In this document: one piece after another, positions 34,318-43,882 of the stretch
Layout: each line of letters begins with the position of its first letter
How positions within the stretch are numbered: the stretch's first letter is position 1
Source: an uncultured Eubacteriales bacterium
Lineage (GTDB): Bacteria > Bacillota > Clostridia > Christensenellales > CALVMC01
Assembly (NCBI GenBank): GCA_949296455.1
Contig: CASFOZ010000001.1
Location: 1-64,000 of the forward strand
Length of the DNA stretch: 64,000 nt
Direction: 5' to 3'
Translations under genes and position numbers: made by a program
Notes under the pieces: model-generated
What the model saw: the letters and a program-made list of their open reading frames with translations, nothing else
What the model was told of the DNA's origin: nothing
Databases searched by the model: none

Positions 34318-36933
34318 TTATTTTCCCTCCTTCTTGCCGTAGTAGGCGTTAAGATACATTTGTTTTATTTCGCTCATTAACGGATATCTCGGATTTGCGC
34401 CCGTACACTGATCGTCGAATGCGTCTTCAACCATCTGGTCGAGATTTTTAAGGAAGTCTTCTTCGTTTACGCCTGCGTCTTTAATTGTCATAGGCTGACC
34501 GACAGCCTTTTTGAGTTCGTCGATTTTAGAAATAAGTTTTTCAACTTTTTCTTTATCGTTCTTACCGGTGATACCTACGAATTCTGCTACATCTGCGTAT
34601 CTTCTTAAAGCTTCGGGATATTTATACTGCGGGAAGGTACCCATTTTTACAGGAACTTCGCTGCTGTTGTATCTTATAACTTCGTTAATCATAAGTGCGT
34701 TAGCCATACCGTGCGGCAAGTGATGATAAGAACCGAGTTTGTGAGCCATAGAGTGACATACGCCGAGGAAAGCGTTAGCAAAAGCCATACCTGCCATACA
34801 AGAAGCGTTAGCCATTTTTTCTCTTGCTTCTGCGTCGTGGCAGCCTTTATCGTAAGCACGGGGCAGATATTCGAAAATTATCTTAGTTGCCTCTTTTGCT
34901 ATACCGTTCGTAAAGTCGGTAGCGAGCATCGAAGCGATGGCTTCGAGAGCGTGAGTCAGAGCGTCGATACCGGAAGCGCTTGTGAGACCTTTCGGAATAT
35001 TCATCATAAGGTCTGCGTCAACGATAGCCATATCGGGCATAAGTTCGTAATCTGCAAGAGGATATTTTGTATGAGTTTTTTCATCGGTAATAACTGCAAA
35101 GGGAGTAACTTCACTACCGGTACCTGCGGTTGTCGGAATAGCGACAAAGTAAGCCTTTTCGCCAAGGTGCGGATAGGTATATACCCTCTTTCTGATATCC
35201 ATAAAGCGCATAGCGAGATCCTGGAAATCTACTTCGGGATGTTCGTACAAAGTCCACATAATTTTACCTGCGTCCATAGCTGAGCCGCCGCCGATAGCGA
35301 TTATAACATCGGGTTTAAAATCGCTCATAGCCTTAGCGCCTTCCATAGCGCAAGCAAGCGTCGGGTCGGGAAGAACATTGAAGAAGGTGTAATGAACTAT
35401 TCCCATTTCATCGAGTCTGTCGGTTATGGCTTTTGTAAAACCGCTCTGATAAAGGAATGTATCGGTAACGATAAAAGCCTTTTTCTTATTCATAACTTCT
35501 TTGAGTTCTCTTAAAGCGACTCCTAAGCAACCTTTTTTGAAATAAACTTTTTCAGGGGCTCTGAACCACAACATATTTTCTCTCCTTTCCGCAATCGTTT
35601 TGATATTTAAAAGATGTTTAACTCCGACGTTTTCGCTGACGCTGTTACCGCCCCATGAACCGCAACCTAATGTAAGAGACGGAGCGAGTTTAAAGTTATA
35701 AATGTCACCGATACCGCCCTGCGAAGAAGGAGTATTGATAAGGCAACGGCAGGTTTTCATATGTTTTTCCCATTCTTCTATTTTTTCTTTACCTGTTTCG
35801 GTGTTCACATATAAAACGGAAGTATGTCCGAAGCCGCCGTCTGCGATAAGTCTTTCTGCTTTTGCGATAGCGTCGTTAAAGTTATTTGCCTTGTACATTG
35901 CAAGCACGGGGCTGAGTTTTTCGTGCGCAAATTCTTCGGAAAGATCCACGCTTTCGACTTCGCCGACAAGAATTTTACTGCCTGCGGGAGCTTCGAAACC
36001 TGAAAGCTGAGCGATAGTGCAAGCGGACTGACCGACTATTTTAGCATTAAGAGCGCCGTTTATAATAATTGTCTTTCTTACCTTTTCGGTCTCTTCGGGA
36101 GTCAAGAAGTAAGCGCCCATACTTTTGAGCTGAGATTTAAATTCGTTATATACATTTTTAAGAACGATAACCGACTGCTCGGAAGCGCAAATCATACCGT
36201 TATCGAATGTTTTAGAGTGAAGTATCGAAGAAGCTGCGGTTTTGATATCTGCGCTGTCGTCTATTATAGCGGGGGTATTTCCGGAACCTACGCCGACGGC
36301 AGGTTTTCCGGAGCTGTATGCTGATTTAACCATACCGGGGCCTCCGGTAGCAAGAATCAAATCGGCTTCCTTCATAATCTGAGCCGAAAGAGCAATACTC
36401 GGTTCGTCTATCCACCCGATAATATCCTTAGGTGCGCCTGCTTTGACGGCTGCGTCAAGAACAATTCTTGCAGCTTCTATCGTGCATTTTTTTGCTCTCG
36501 GGTGGGGGGAAAAGATAAGTCCGTTTCTTGTCTTCAAAGCAAGAAGGGCTTTGAATATTGCAGTGGAAGTCGGATTGGTTGTCGGAACTACCGCTGCGAT
36601 AACACCGACAGGCTCTGCTATTTTGGTGATACCGAAACCTTCGTCTTTTTCGATAACGCCGCAGGTTTTGGTGTTTTTATATGCGTTGTAAATATATTCC
36701 GAAGCATAGTGGTTTTTAATGACCTTGTCTTCTACAACGCCCATTCCCGTTTCGGCTACTGCCATTTTTGCAAGAGGAATTCTCATTTTGTTGGCTGCAA
36801 GAGAAGCTGCCAAAAATATTTTGTCAACCTGTTCCTGCGTGTAAGAAGCATAAATGCTCTGTGCTTTTTTAACCTTTGCCATAAGAACGGCTAAGGTTTC
36901 TTCATCTTTTACGATTAATTCTTCTTTTTCCAT
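34318..36933 (-). CDS. adhE: Bifunctional acetaldehyde-CoA/alcohol dehydrogenase
   Basis: An 871-residue fermentative enzyme that reduces acetyl-CoA to acetaldehyde and then ethanol, oxidising two NADH. The N-terminal aldehyde dehydrogenase (about 1-440) has the catalytic Cys in NGMICASEQS. The C-terminal iron-dependent alcohol dehydrogenase (about 455-871) has the NAD-binding GGGSAMDAGK and iron ligands in the DALTHALEA and AHKLGSYHHLPHG regions. Such proteins assemble into spirosomes. It follows rex by 13 bp, so it is probably repressed by Rex when NADH is low. Confidence 0.97.
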   Translation of the reverse strand: MEKEELIVKDEETLAVLMAKVKKAQSIYASYTQEQVDKIFLAASLAANKMRIPLAKMAVAETGMGVVEDKVIKNHYASEYIYNAYKNTKTCGVIEKDEGFGITKIAEPVGVIAAVVPTTNPTSTAIFKALLALKTRNGLIFSPHPRAKKCTIEAARIVLDAAVKAGAPKDIIGWIDEPSIALSAQIMKEADLILATGGPGMVKSAYSSGKPAVGVGSGNTPAIIDDSADIKTAASSILHSKTFDNGMICASEQSVIVLKNVYNEFKSQLKSMGAYFLTPEETEKVRKTIIINGALNAKIVGQSACTIAQLSGFEAPAGSKILVGEVESVDLSEEFAHEKLSPVLAMYKANNFNDAIAKAERLIADGGFGHTSVLYVNTETGKEKIEEWEKHMKTCRCLINTPSSQGGIGDIYNFKLAPSLTLGCGSWGGNSVSENVGVKHLLNIKTIAERRENMLWFRAPEKVYFKKGCLGVALRELKEVMNKKKAFIVTDTFLYQSGFTKAITDRLDEMGIVHYTFFNVLPDPTLACAMEGAKAMSDFKPDVIIAIGGGSAMDAGKIMWTLYEHPEVDFQDLAMRFMDIRKRVYTYPHLGEKAYFVAIPTTAGTGSEVTPFAVITDEKTHTKYPLADYELMPDMAIVDADLMMNIPKGLTSASGIDALTHALEAIASMLATDFTNGIAKEATKIIFEYLPRAYDKGCHDAEAREKMANASCMAGMAFANAFLGVCHSMAHKLGSYHHLPHGMANALMINEVIRYNSSEVPVKMGTFPQYKYPEALRRYADVAEFVGITGKNDKEKVEKLISKIDELKKAVGQPMTIKDAGVNEEDFLKNLDQMVEDAFDDQCTGANPRYPLMSEIKQMYLNAYYGKKEGK

Positions 36934-36946
36934 AAATTTCTCCTTC

Positions 36947-37615
36947 TTAATTTTCTTGCTTATTTAGTATAACTTTTAATTGTGACGAAAGTATTGCAAG
37001 CGACGCCGCAAGGTCTTCGTTCTTTAAAGCAACCTTATCGGGAACGATTAAATGAGTGGGGGCGAAATTCCAGATGGCTTTAATCCCCGCCTCGACCATT
37101 ATGTCGCAAATATTCTGAGCGAACCTTTCGGGAACGGTTATTATACCCATTCTTATATTGTATTTTTTAATTATTTCCGAAAGTCGTTCGACAGGATAAA
37201 CCGTTTTATTTTTAATTTTTATGTTGCACTTTGCAGGATCGCTGTCGAAAGCGGCAACGATGTTAAGCCCGTAATTTTCGAAACCGGTATAAGAAAGCAA
37301 GGTTTTTCCGAGCTGACCTGCGCCTACGAGAACGGCGTCATTGACATTGCCGTATCCGAGCACCCTTTCTATGTCGGCAATAAGCCCGTCGACTTCGAAA
37401 CCTATTCTCGGTTTTCCCTGCACCTTGCTCGATGAAGCTATATCCTTTTTAACCTGAATAGGACTGAGCTTCATATCGTCGGCTATGTTGACGGAAGAAA
37501 TGATTTCCACTCCCTCTTTCTGTTTTTCTTTGAGATATCTTAAATAGTTAGGCAGTCTTCTCATAATTGCGGGAGAAATTTCGTTCTTTTTGGAATTTTT
37601 TAAATTCGCTTCCAC
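36947..37615 (-). CDS. rex: Redox-sensing repressor Rex
   Basis: A 222-residue NADH/NAD+ sensor. The N-terminal winged helix (about 15-90) has PAIMRRLPNYLRYL and the recognition region SSVNIADDMKLSPIQVKKD. The Rossmann domain has VLVGAGQLGKTLL and AAFDSDPAK. GTG start behind AGGAGG. Rex represses fermentation genes when NADH is low. It is cotranscribed with adhE, and the hydrogenase operon lies just beyond, so both are likely targets. Confidence 0.95.
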   Translation of the reverse strand: MEANLKNSKKNEISPAIMRRLPNYLRYLKEKQKEGVEIISSVNIADDMKLSPIQVKKDIASSSKVQGKPRIGFEVDGLIADIERVLGYGNVNDAVLVGAGQLGKTLLSYTGFENYGLNIVAAFDSDPAKCNIKIKNKTVYPVERLSEIIKKYNIRMGIITVPERFAQNICDIMVEAGIKAIWNFAPTHLIVPDKVALKNEDLAASLAILSSQLKVILNKQEN

Positions 37616-37646
37616 TTTACTGCCTCCTGTAAAATAAATATCAAAA

Positions 37647-37700
37647 TATCGATATTTATTTATCGATATTAATTATAGCGATATATTATATGTTCGTCAA
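37647..37700 (-). promoter_or_regulatory. rex promoter with twin TATCGATA boxes
   Basis: On the minus strand TTGACG (37695-37700), 17 bp, TATAAT (37672-37677). Two TATCGATA palindromes (37647-37654, 37661-37668), 14 bp apart, cover the start region. The familiar Rex site TTGTTAANNNNTTAACAA is not seen, so these boxes are only candidate operators. The remainder of the gap 37701-37950 is AT-rich with nothing clear. Confidence 0.5.
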
Positions 37701-37952
37701 CTGTTTTAAGTCATATTTTAAATATTTTTAATTTTATTATTTTTACCGTAATTTTTTTAATTAAAATAACCGATACAAATATAGGTTCAAAATATTTAAG
37801 TTTCCGTTTCAATAATTTAATTAATTACTAAACTTTAATTTATCCTGTATAACAGTTAAAAAAACGATTGGATAAAGGTAATTTTATTTCGGAATATATT
37901 ATGGAATATATTAATTTAAGTTTTATATATAATATAATTATAACTTTAAATA

Positions 37953-37995
37953 TTGCCAAAATACCGTTTTGCGTGATATAATGATCAAGAGGTGA
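37953..37995 (+). promoter_or_regulatory. Promoter of nfeD-SPFH pair
   Basis: TTGCCA 37953-37958, 18 bp, TATAAT 37977-37982, then AAGAGGTG ahead of ATG 38001. A GTG at 37992 is part of this ribosome site and is not preferred as start. Confidence 0.6.
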
Positions 37996-38000
37996 AAATT

Positions 38001-38435
38001 ATGTGGATTTGGATTTGGCTTGGAATTGCCTGCGCCAGCCTGATTATAGAACTTGTTACTTTGCAAATGGTAACCATATGGTTTGTTCCGAGTGCTATAA
38101 TTGCGTTGATACTTGCAGCCTGCAATGTAATGGTGGAAATACAGGTAATAGTATTTATAGTACTTTCTCTTGTACTGATATTGAGTTTGAGAAAAATTTC
38201 CTTGAAATTTCTTCTTAAAACAAAAGCGAAAACAAACAGCGAAGCGCTTATAGGAAAGAAGACTAAACTTCTGTCCCCTATCAAAGACGGAGAAGGCGGA
38301 ACTATAAAAGTAAACGGAATAGTCTGGACAGCGATAGGCGAAAACGAAACAATAGCGATAGATGCCGATAAAACGGTGGAAATACTTTCCATCGACGGAA
38401 ATAAATTAATAGTTAAGGAGTGTAACGACAAATGA
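38001..38435 (+). CDS. NfeD-like membrane protein
   Basis: A 144-residue protein with two to three hydrophobic helices in the first 65 residues (MWIWIWLGIACASLIIE...), then a basic stretch and an OB-fold-like C-terminal domain (about 80-144: LIGKKTKLLSPI, GTIKVNGIVWTAIGE). NfeD proteins work with SPFH/stomatin partners in membrane microdomains. The start codon of the SPFH gene overlaps its end by 4 bp, matching that pairing. Confidence 0.85.
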   Translation: MWIWIWLGIACASLIIELVTLQMVTIWFVPSAIIALILAACNVMVEIQVIVFIVLSLVLILSLRKISLKFLLKTKAKTNSEALIGKKTKLLSPIKDGEGGTIKVNGIVWTAIGENETIAIDADKTVEILSIDGNKLIVKECNDK

Positions 38436-39385
38436 ACGGATGGCAAATATTTCTGACCGTAATATGCTGTCTTGCTGCGGTTGTATTTTTAGTACTGATA
38501 CTTTCCGTAAAAATAGTTAAGCAATCAACGGCAATAGTGGTTGAAAGACTCGGTAAATATCATAAAACCTTTGACACGGGACTGCATTTAATGTTGCCGT
38601 TTTTCGACAGAATGGCAGGAAAGCCTATAAGTCTTAAAGAAAGAGTGGCGGATTTTCAGCCGCAGCCTGTAATCACTAAAGACAATGTAACAATGCATAT
38701 AGACACGGTTGTATATTTTCAGGTAACAGACCCTAAACTCTATACATACGGAGTGGACAGACCGCTCAGTGCAATCGAAAATCTTACGGCTACAACTTTA
38801 AGGAACATAGTCGGCGAAATGGAACTTGACGAAACTCTGACATCGAGAGATACCGTGAACTCAAAAATGCGCATAATTCTCGACGAGGCGACAGATCCAT
38901 GGGGAATAAAAATCAACCGTGTAGAGCTTAAAAACATTTTACCCCCGAAAGATATTCAGGACGCAATGGAAAAGCAGATGAGAGCAGAGCGCGAAAGAAG
39001 AGAAGCTATTCTTATCGCCGAGGGTGAAAAGAAGAGTAACATACTTGTAGCCGAAGGCGAAAAGCAAGCTGCAATACTCAGAGCAGAAGCAAGGAAAATG
39101 GCACTTATAGCAGAAGCGGAAGGCAGAGCAACTGCAATCAAAAAGATAAACGACGCAAAACCCGACGCAGCATACCTTACCCTGCAAGGATTCGAAGCGC
39201 TTAAATATTTAGCAGACGGAAAAAGCACTAAAATAATAGTTCCGTCTAACATACAGAATGTAGCGTCTCTTTTTACGAGTATCGCAGAAACTCTGACTCC
39301 CGTTAAGGAAGAAGAAAATATCAAAGAGGAAAAGGGTTCAGAAAGCAACAAAGCAATTGAAAATTTAACGGAAAAATTTATGTGA
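38432..39385 (+). CDS. SPFH/Band 7 (stomatin-like, QmcA type) protein
   Basis: A 317-residue protein: one N-terminal membrane helix (about 5-28), the SPFH domain (about 30-190; QSTAIVVERLGKYHKTFDTGLH, RNIVGEMELDETLTSRD), then a long Ala/Glu/Lys-rich coiled coil (about 180-235). Such proteins oligomerise under the membrane as scaffolds and influence proteolysis. It forms a two-gene operon with the NfeD partner, closed by the hairpin 39411-39434. Confidence 0.92.
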   Translation: MNGWQIFLTVICCLAAVVFLVLILSVKIVKQSTAIVVERLGKYHKTFDTGLHLMLPFFDRMAGKPISLKERVADFQPQPVITKDNVTMHIDTVVYFQVTDPKLYTYGVDRPLSAIENLTATTLRNIVGEMELDETLTSRDTVNSKMRIILDEATDPWGIKINRVELKNILPPKDIQDAMEKQMRAERERREAILIAEGEKKSNILVAEGEKQAAILRAEARKMALIAEAEGRATAIKKINDAKPDAAYLTLQGFEALKYLADGKSTKIIVPSNIQNVASLFTSIAETLTPVKEEENIKEEKGSESNKAIENLTEKFM

Positions 39386-39410
39386 TACGAAACCGATTTT
39401 AATAAATAAC

Positions 39411-39438
39411 AAAAGGACGGAATCCCGTCCTTTTGTTT
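39411..39438 (+). terminator. Terminator after SPFH gene
   Basis: Stem AAAAGGACGG/CCGTCCTTTT (39411-39420, 39425-39434), 4-nt loop, followed by G and TTTT. It separates this operon from the convergent trkH. Confidence 0.85.
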
Positions 39439-39535
39439 TATATAAATGTTTTTATGTTTTCCAATTTAATGTTTAAGGAAATTAAACTGTATTAAAATTT
39501 AACTCAATACATATTTATTCAATTAATAAATTTTT

Positions 39536-41086
39536 TTAACGAATTATATTTGACGGCAGTTTTATTTTTAATTTAGAAGAAATTTTCTCGGAAGAACTGT
39601 TTTCTTCTCTTTCCTTTTTCTTCATAAGCATAAATCTTATGCGGTATGAAATATCCTTATAAATCTGATTAAGTCCGATAAATGCGACAAGAAATTCAAG
39701 TCTTCCGAGAAGCATCATAACAGAGCCGAGCCACAAAATAAAGGGGTGCACGGAAGGCGTTATAATGCCTATCGATATACCTACGTTTCCGAGTAGACTT
39801 GCCGACTCGAAGAGAGAAGACCTTAAATCGTACCCGAAAGCCGAAATAATGAGCGCCCCTAAAAATACTACAAACAGATATAAAAGAATAAAGGTATTGT
39901 TCCATGAAATATTTTTATCGGTAAGATAATATTTTCCGGAATAGGTATTTATATAATAATTTTCCACCTGTCTTTCAGGTTTAAAGTGTTTGGTTATCTG
40001 CCAATAGAAAGATTTCAGGGCAATTACTATTCTTACATGCTTGACTCCGCCCGCAGTAGAACCGGTGTGTCCGCCTATAATCATAAGCGCAATTATGATA
40101 TAAATGGCAAAAGCCGGCCAATTCGAATAAGAAGTCATTGTAAAGCCGGTAGTCGAGAAAGCGGAAACAAGTTCGAAAATCGCAACTCTCGAAGCATACC
40201 CTGCGTCCCCGTAAACCGAAAGAAGTCCGCCGTACGCAAGCAGCGGAAAGGATATTAAAATCAAAAGAGGTAAAAACTTAAACTCGCTTGTACTGAGGAA
40301 TCTTCTGAACTTACCCGTAAACAATAAAAATTGAAGGGCAAAATTAATTGAGCCCGCAATCATAAGGACAATCAAAACCCCCTCTATTGCAGGATTATTA
40401 TAGTAGCCTATACTGTTGTTTTTAGTTGAAAACCCGCCTGTTGCAAGAGCCGCCATAGTATGGTTTACCGCATCGAAGAAAGACATACCGCTTATCCACA
40501 GAGCAATCGACCCTATCACAAGATAAGATATATAAATTATCAAAATACTTTTGATGGTTTTTTTAATGTTAGGTAAAATTTTGTCGGTATGAAGTTCTGC
40601 GTTATATAAAGAAGTAGAAGAGCTTGGCGGAAGAATGAACAGCAAAATAAGCACGATACCGATACCGCCTACATACTGAATGAAACTTCTGTAAAAAAGA
40701 AGAGAGTTAGGAGTACTTTCCGCATTTATAACCGTAAATCCGGTGGTAGTCCATGCGCTTGTAGATTCGAAAACAGCCTGCGAAAAATCCAGTCCGCCGT
40801 CAGTCATAAAAGGCGGCACGCATAAAAAAACTGCAAAAATCCACATTAAAAACACGACGAGGGCACTGTCGCCTTTTGAAAATTTTACCCCTCTGTATTT
40901 TTTCGTAGGAATATAAAAAGCCGTTCCCAAAGCGGCAAGCACTACGGCAGTAATTCCGAAAGACAAAGCCGTTCCCTTTTCAAGATAAGAAAGAACTACA
41001 ATCAGCGGTATAAATGTAACCGCAGATAGAAGCATAAGAAGGCTCCCCAATATATTTACCATTTTAAGGTATTTACTCAGCACCAC
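39536..41086 (-). CDS. trkH: Potassium uptake channel subunit TrkH/KtrB
   Basis: A 516-residue membrane protein with four repeats of membrane helix, pore helix, membrane helix. Selectivity-filter-like segments are visible, for example SAWTTTGFTVI, MAALATGGFSTKNNS, SAFSTTGFTM and SASLLGNVGIS. It carries K+ inward, coupled to Na+ or H+, gated by the cytoplasmic nucleotide-binding subunit encoded just upstream. The two genes overlap by 14 bp. Confidence 0.94.
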   Translation of the reverse strand: MVLSKYLKMVNILGSLLMLLSAVTFIPLIVVLSYLEKGTALSFGITAVVLAALGTAFYIPTKKYRGVKFSKGDSALVVFLMWIFAVFLCVPPFMTDGGLDFSQAVFESTSAWTTTGFTVINAESTPNSLLFYRSFIQYVGGIGIVLILLFILPPSSSTSLYNAELHTDKILPNIKKTIKSILIIYISYLVIGSIALWISGMSFFDAVNHTMAALATGGFSTKNNSIGYYNNPAIEGVLIVLMIAGSINFALQFLLFTGKFRRFLSTSEFKFLPLLILISFPLLAYGGLLSVYGDAGYASRVAIFELVSAFSTTGFTMTSYSNWPAFAIYIIIALMIIGGHTGSTAGGVKHVRIVIALKSFYWQITKHFKPERQVENYYINTYSGKYYLTDKNISWNNTFILLYLFVVFLGALIISAFGYDLRSSLFESASLLGNVGISIGIITPSVHPFILWLGSVMMLLGRLEFLVAFIGLNQIYKDISYRIRFMLMKKKEREENSSSEKISSKLKIKLPSNIIR

Positions 41087-41732
41087 GCACCGCCTTTACT
41101 ACCTTTTGACTTATTTCAGGAAGACTTATGATAACGAGTTTATCTTTTTCAAGAAGAACGGTACCCCCTCTCGGGATAACCGCATTTCCGTTTCTTATTA
41201 TACAGCTTACGCTGCAATCTTCGGGTAGTTTTGCCTCTACTAAGGTTTTATTGACTATCGGACTTTCGTTATCGAGTTCTATTTCCATAATGATAGCCTT
41301 GCCTTCGTCGATTGAAACAAGTTCTTCTATTCGGCTTGTGTAAGCATTTTTTTCAATAATAGTGGAAATAAGACCGGTAACGCTTATCGGCGTATCTATA
41401 CCGAGTTTTTTAAATACCAATTTATTGCATTCGTTGTTGACAACGCTTATGGTTCTTTTGACACCCAATTCTTTTGCAAGACGGCAAATACAAAGATTAT
41501 CCGCATCGCTCGGACAAAGCGCAATAAGTATATCGTAAAATTCCGGCTCGATACTGCCGAAAACATTAGGCTTTGAGGCATCGCCGCAAATAACTTTGAT
41601 TTCAAATTCCTGTTCTATGCGACGGCAGTATTTTATATCTTTATTTATAAAAACGACTTTGTTTTTGTTTTTTGCAAAAGTTTTTATAAGATAGCGGGCT
41701 TTTTTAACTCCCCCGACGATTATGATATTCAC
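41073..41732 (-). CDS. trkA: TrkA/KtrA-type potassium channel regulator
   Basis: A 219-residue cytoplasmic gating subunit: RCK-N domain (about 1-130, Rossmann fold) and RCK-C domain (about 135-215, VNKTLVEAKLPEDCSVSCIIR). The glycine-rich loop is unusual (IIIVGGVKKARYL where GxGxxG is expected), so nucleotide binding may be altered. It overlaps trkH, and a second, shorter RCK gene lies just upstream; all three are likely one operon. Confidence 0.88.
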   Translation of the reverse strand: MNIIIVGGVKKARYLIKTFAKNKNKVVFINKDIKYCRRIEQEFEIKVICGDASKPNVFGSIEPEFYDILIALCPSDADNLCICRLAKELGVKRTISVVNNECNKLVFKKLGIDTPISVTGLISTIIEKNAYTSRIEELVSIDEGKAIIMEIELDNESPIVNKTLVEAKLPEDCSVSCIIRNGNAVIPRGGTVLLEKDKLVIISLPEISQKVVKAVRGAE

Positions 41733-41765
41733 TTTGAACTCCTTTTTTAAAGAAATTAAGATTTA

Positions 41766-42197
41766 TTAATCTTCGCTTTCCACGCCGATTTGCCCAAGAC
41801 AAGAGTGAAAGGCTTCTATCGAAAGAATGGACGGAAAAACGGTTATGATATCGTATCCGTTAAGAGCGGCAGTCCTGCTCTCTTCGTAAAGTTTTGCAAC
41901 AACTCTGTTTACGTTGAATACCGATTTTGCGACAAGCGCCGTGAAAATATTGACATTGTCGTTATTCGTAACGCAGAGCACTACGTCGCATTTTTCAATG
42001 CCCGCAGCAACAAGGGTATCCAAACTGGTTGCGTCGCCAAGGTGGGTAAAGCCGGAAAACTCCATTTCGATATCGCTTAACGCATTTTCATCGTAATCGA
42101 CAATGGTAACGTCGTTATCGCCTTGTGAAAGTTTTTTTGCAAGCATTGACCCAAGTCTTCCGCTGCCTATTATCATAATATTTTTTTTGTCTTTCAT
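41766..42197 (-). CDS. RCK-N domain protein (short TrkA-like)
   Basis: A 143-residue protein holding only the NAD/ATP-binding RCK-N fold with an intact MIIGSGRLGSMLAKKL loop and the acidic VDYDENAL after strand 2. No RCK-C domain follows, unlike usual TrkA of about 220 residues. It lies 33 bp upstream of the full-length TrkA, whose loop is degenerate. The two may form a mixed ring on TrkH. That is inference. Confidence 0.85.
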   Translation of the reverse strand: MKDKKNIMIIGSGRLGSMLAKKLSQGDNDVTIVDYDENALSDIEMEFSGFTHLGDATSLDTLVAAGIEKCDVVLCVTNNDNVNIFTALVAKSVFNVNRVVAKLYEESRTAALNGYDIITVFPSILSIEAFHSCLGQIGVESED

Positions 42198-42320
42198 AAT
42201 ACCTTAGGATATAACTCCTTTTAACTTATGATTGAATATTGTAACATATATATCTATTTTAATCAAACGAAAATATTTTATATATGGAAATGTCTTTTTA
42301 ATCTCGATTCCGATTAAAAA

Positions 42321-43706
42321 TCATAACCGGACGGCAGGGCTTGAAATTAAATTCTCACTTAATAAAGAGTTGGAGCTTAAAGAAGACTTTTCCGCCGAAA
42401 TCATAGTCATAACAAAAATCATAAGATACTGCGGCGCAAAGAAAGTTATATCGAGCATACCGTAAAGTTCTCCTAAAAGCGCAGAGAACAAACAGAATGC
42501 GCAGAAAACATTTTTTCTTTTACTTACAAGTATTTTATATTTTACCGCAGTGTGATAAAGCAAAAGAGCAAATCCGAAAATACCGCCCGCCGCCATAAAC
42601 TGCAATACGGTATTATGGAAAAGTATCATAATAAAGCCGGTTTCGTCTTCGGCGGAAAAGAATCCGCCGCCCGTTAAAGGAAATCTGTAAAACAGATTGA
42701 GCGCTTCTCTGTAAAGTTCGAGTCTGCCTCTGTCATCGAGCCCTACATAATTAAAGAAACTCAACAAATTTTGAGCCTGTTCCTTAAACACAAGCAAAAG
42801 AATAATTAATATTAAAAGAACGGAAACAAATGTTGCCGTTGCCGCTATTTTGTGTTTGCATTTAATTAAAGAATAAACGAACAGCGGAATTATTACGATA
42901 GCCATTGAAAGAAGGGCCCCTCTTGAAAAGGTGAAAAGAAGGGCTATCAGAAAGAAAAATGAAAGAATTATGGAAAGGGTCTGTGAAATTATCGATTTTT
43001 TCATAAAATAAAGACAGAAAGGAAGAGCCATAATAATTACGCTTGCCATTGCGTTCGACACACCCCACCCTGCCGTCAAGGTTTTGTTCTGCAAACTGAA
43101 AAGAATATCTTCGCTCATAAGATAATACGAAAGAACCTGAAAACATACCACCGTTCCAGCAACTACCATGGTAAAAGCAAAGTAATCGTCTATCGGTTTG
43201 TTGACGCAGGAACTTACGAAATAATACAATAAAAATACTACAAGCGAAGCGCCCAGAATCATAAAGTAAACTGTATATTTAAAAGACTCGAAATTTCCTA
43301 TCCCGCAAAGAGCGGCGACCGCCACTATTGCAAGAAACGGGTAAAACATTTTACCGTTTATTTTTTTAAGATTATTCAAATTTCTATAAATAAAATACCC
43401 TAACGAAAGCAAAAACGGAACCGTCATTACAGCGAGAAAAATATATATATCGCCCATTAAAATGCTTCCCGAATACCCGAACAGTCCCATAACAAAGGGC
43501 GGTATAATTCCCGTAATATCCTTCTGAGTTAAAAGAGCTACGATAACAAGAGCAAAAAGCAGATAGAAATTAAGAAGACTGATATTGAATATCCAACATA
43601 AAAATACTATAAATCCGACTGTTGCGATATAGTAGTAAGAAGAAAAAAATTTATCTAAAAATTCCTTTATCGGAATAATTTTTTTTAAAACACCGCTTAT
43701 CTGCAT
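42321..43706 (-). CDS. O-antigen ligase/polymerase-like membrane protein
   Basis: A 461-residue protein with about eleven membrane helices. The Wzy_C-type hallmark FTFSRGALLSMAIVIIP is followed by a large outside loop (about 305-345: LDDRGRLELYREALNLFYRFPLTGGGFFS, containing HNTVLQFMAAGGI after it). Such proteins join or polymerise glycan chains outside the membrane. In a Gram-positive it may act on a secreted or teichoic polysaccharide. Its start codon lies within a 26-bp tandem duplication. Confidence 0.82.
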   Translation of the reverse strand: MQISGVLKKIIPIKEFLDKFFSSYYYIATVGFIVFLCWIFNISLLNFYLLFALVIVALLTQKDITGIIPPFVMGLFGYSGSILMGDIYIFLAVMTVPFLLSLGYFIYRNLNNLKKINGKMFYPFLAIVAVAALCGIGNFESFKYTVYFMILGASLVVFLLYYFVSSCVNKPIDDYFAFTMVVAGTVVCFQVLSYYLMSEDILFSLQNKTLTAGWGVSNAMASVIIMALPFCLYFMKKSIISQTLSIILSFFFLIALLFTFSRGALLSMAIVIIPLFVYSLIKCKHKIAATATFVSVLLILIILLLVFKEQAQNLLSFFNYVGLDDRGRLELYREALNLFYRFPLTGGGFFSAEDETGFIMILFHNTVLQFMAAGGIFGFALLLYHTAVKYKILVSKRKNVFCAFCLFSALLGELYGMLDITFFAPQYLMIFVMTMISAEKSSLSSNSLLSENLISSPAVRL

Positions 43707-43730
43707 TTTTTTAAAACACCGTTTATCTGC
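43680..43730. repeat. 26-bp tandem duplication over a start codon
   Basis: The 25-base unit at 43680-43704 recurs at 43706-43730 with one difference (CACCGC versus CACCGT). The ATG of the O-antigen-ligase-like gene (43704-43706) sits at the junction, so one copy encodes its first residues and the other is leader. Confidence 0.7.
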
Positions 43731-43882
43731 TTAATTTTAATATGTTTGCAGATAAAAGTCAATTTAATATAAAATATCAAGTACTTATATTATTATAATA
43801 ATATACAAGACAAAGAGAAATAAAATATATTAAAAAAGGATAAATTTTTAAAATTTATACAAACTAAAATCGGAGGATAAAA

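Noticed and set aside
37985-38446. Open frame antisense to the nfeD-like gene
   Set aside because: It is Ser/Ile/Thr-rich with no motif and no ribosome site. The plus-strand gene has promoter, ribosome site and a coupled SPFH partner.
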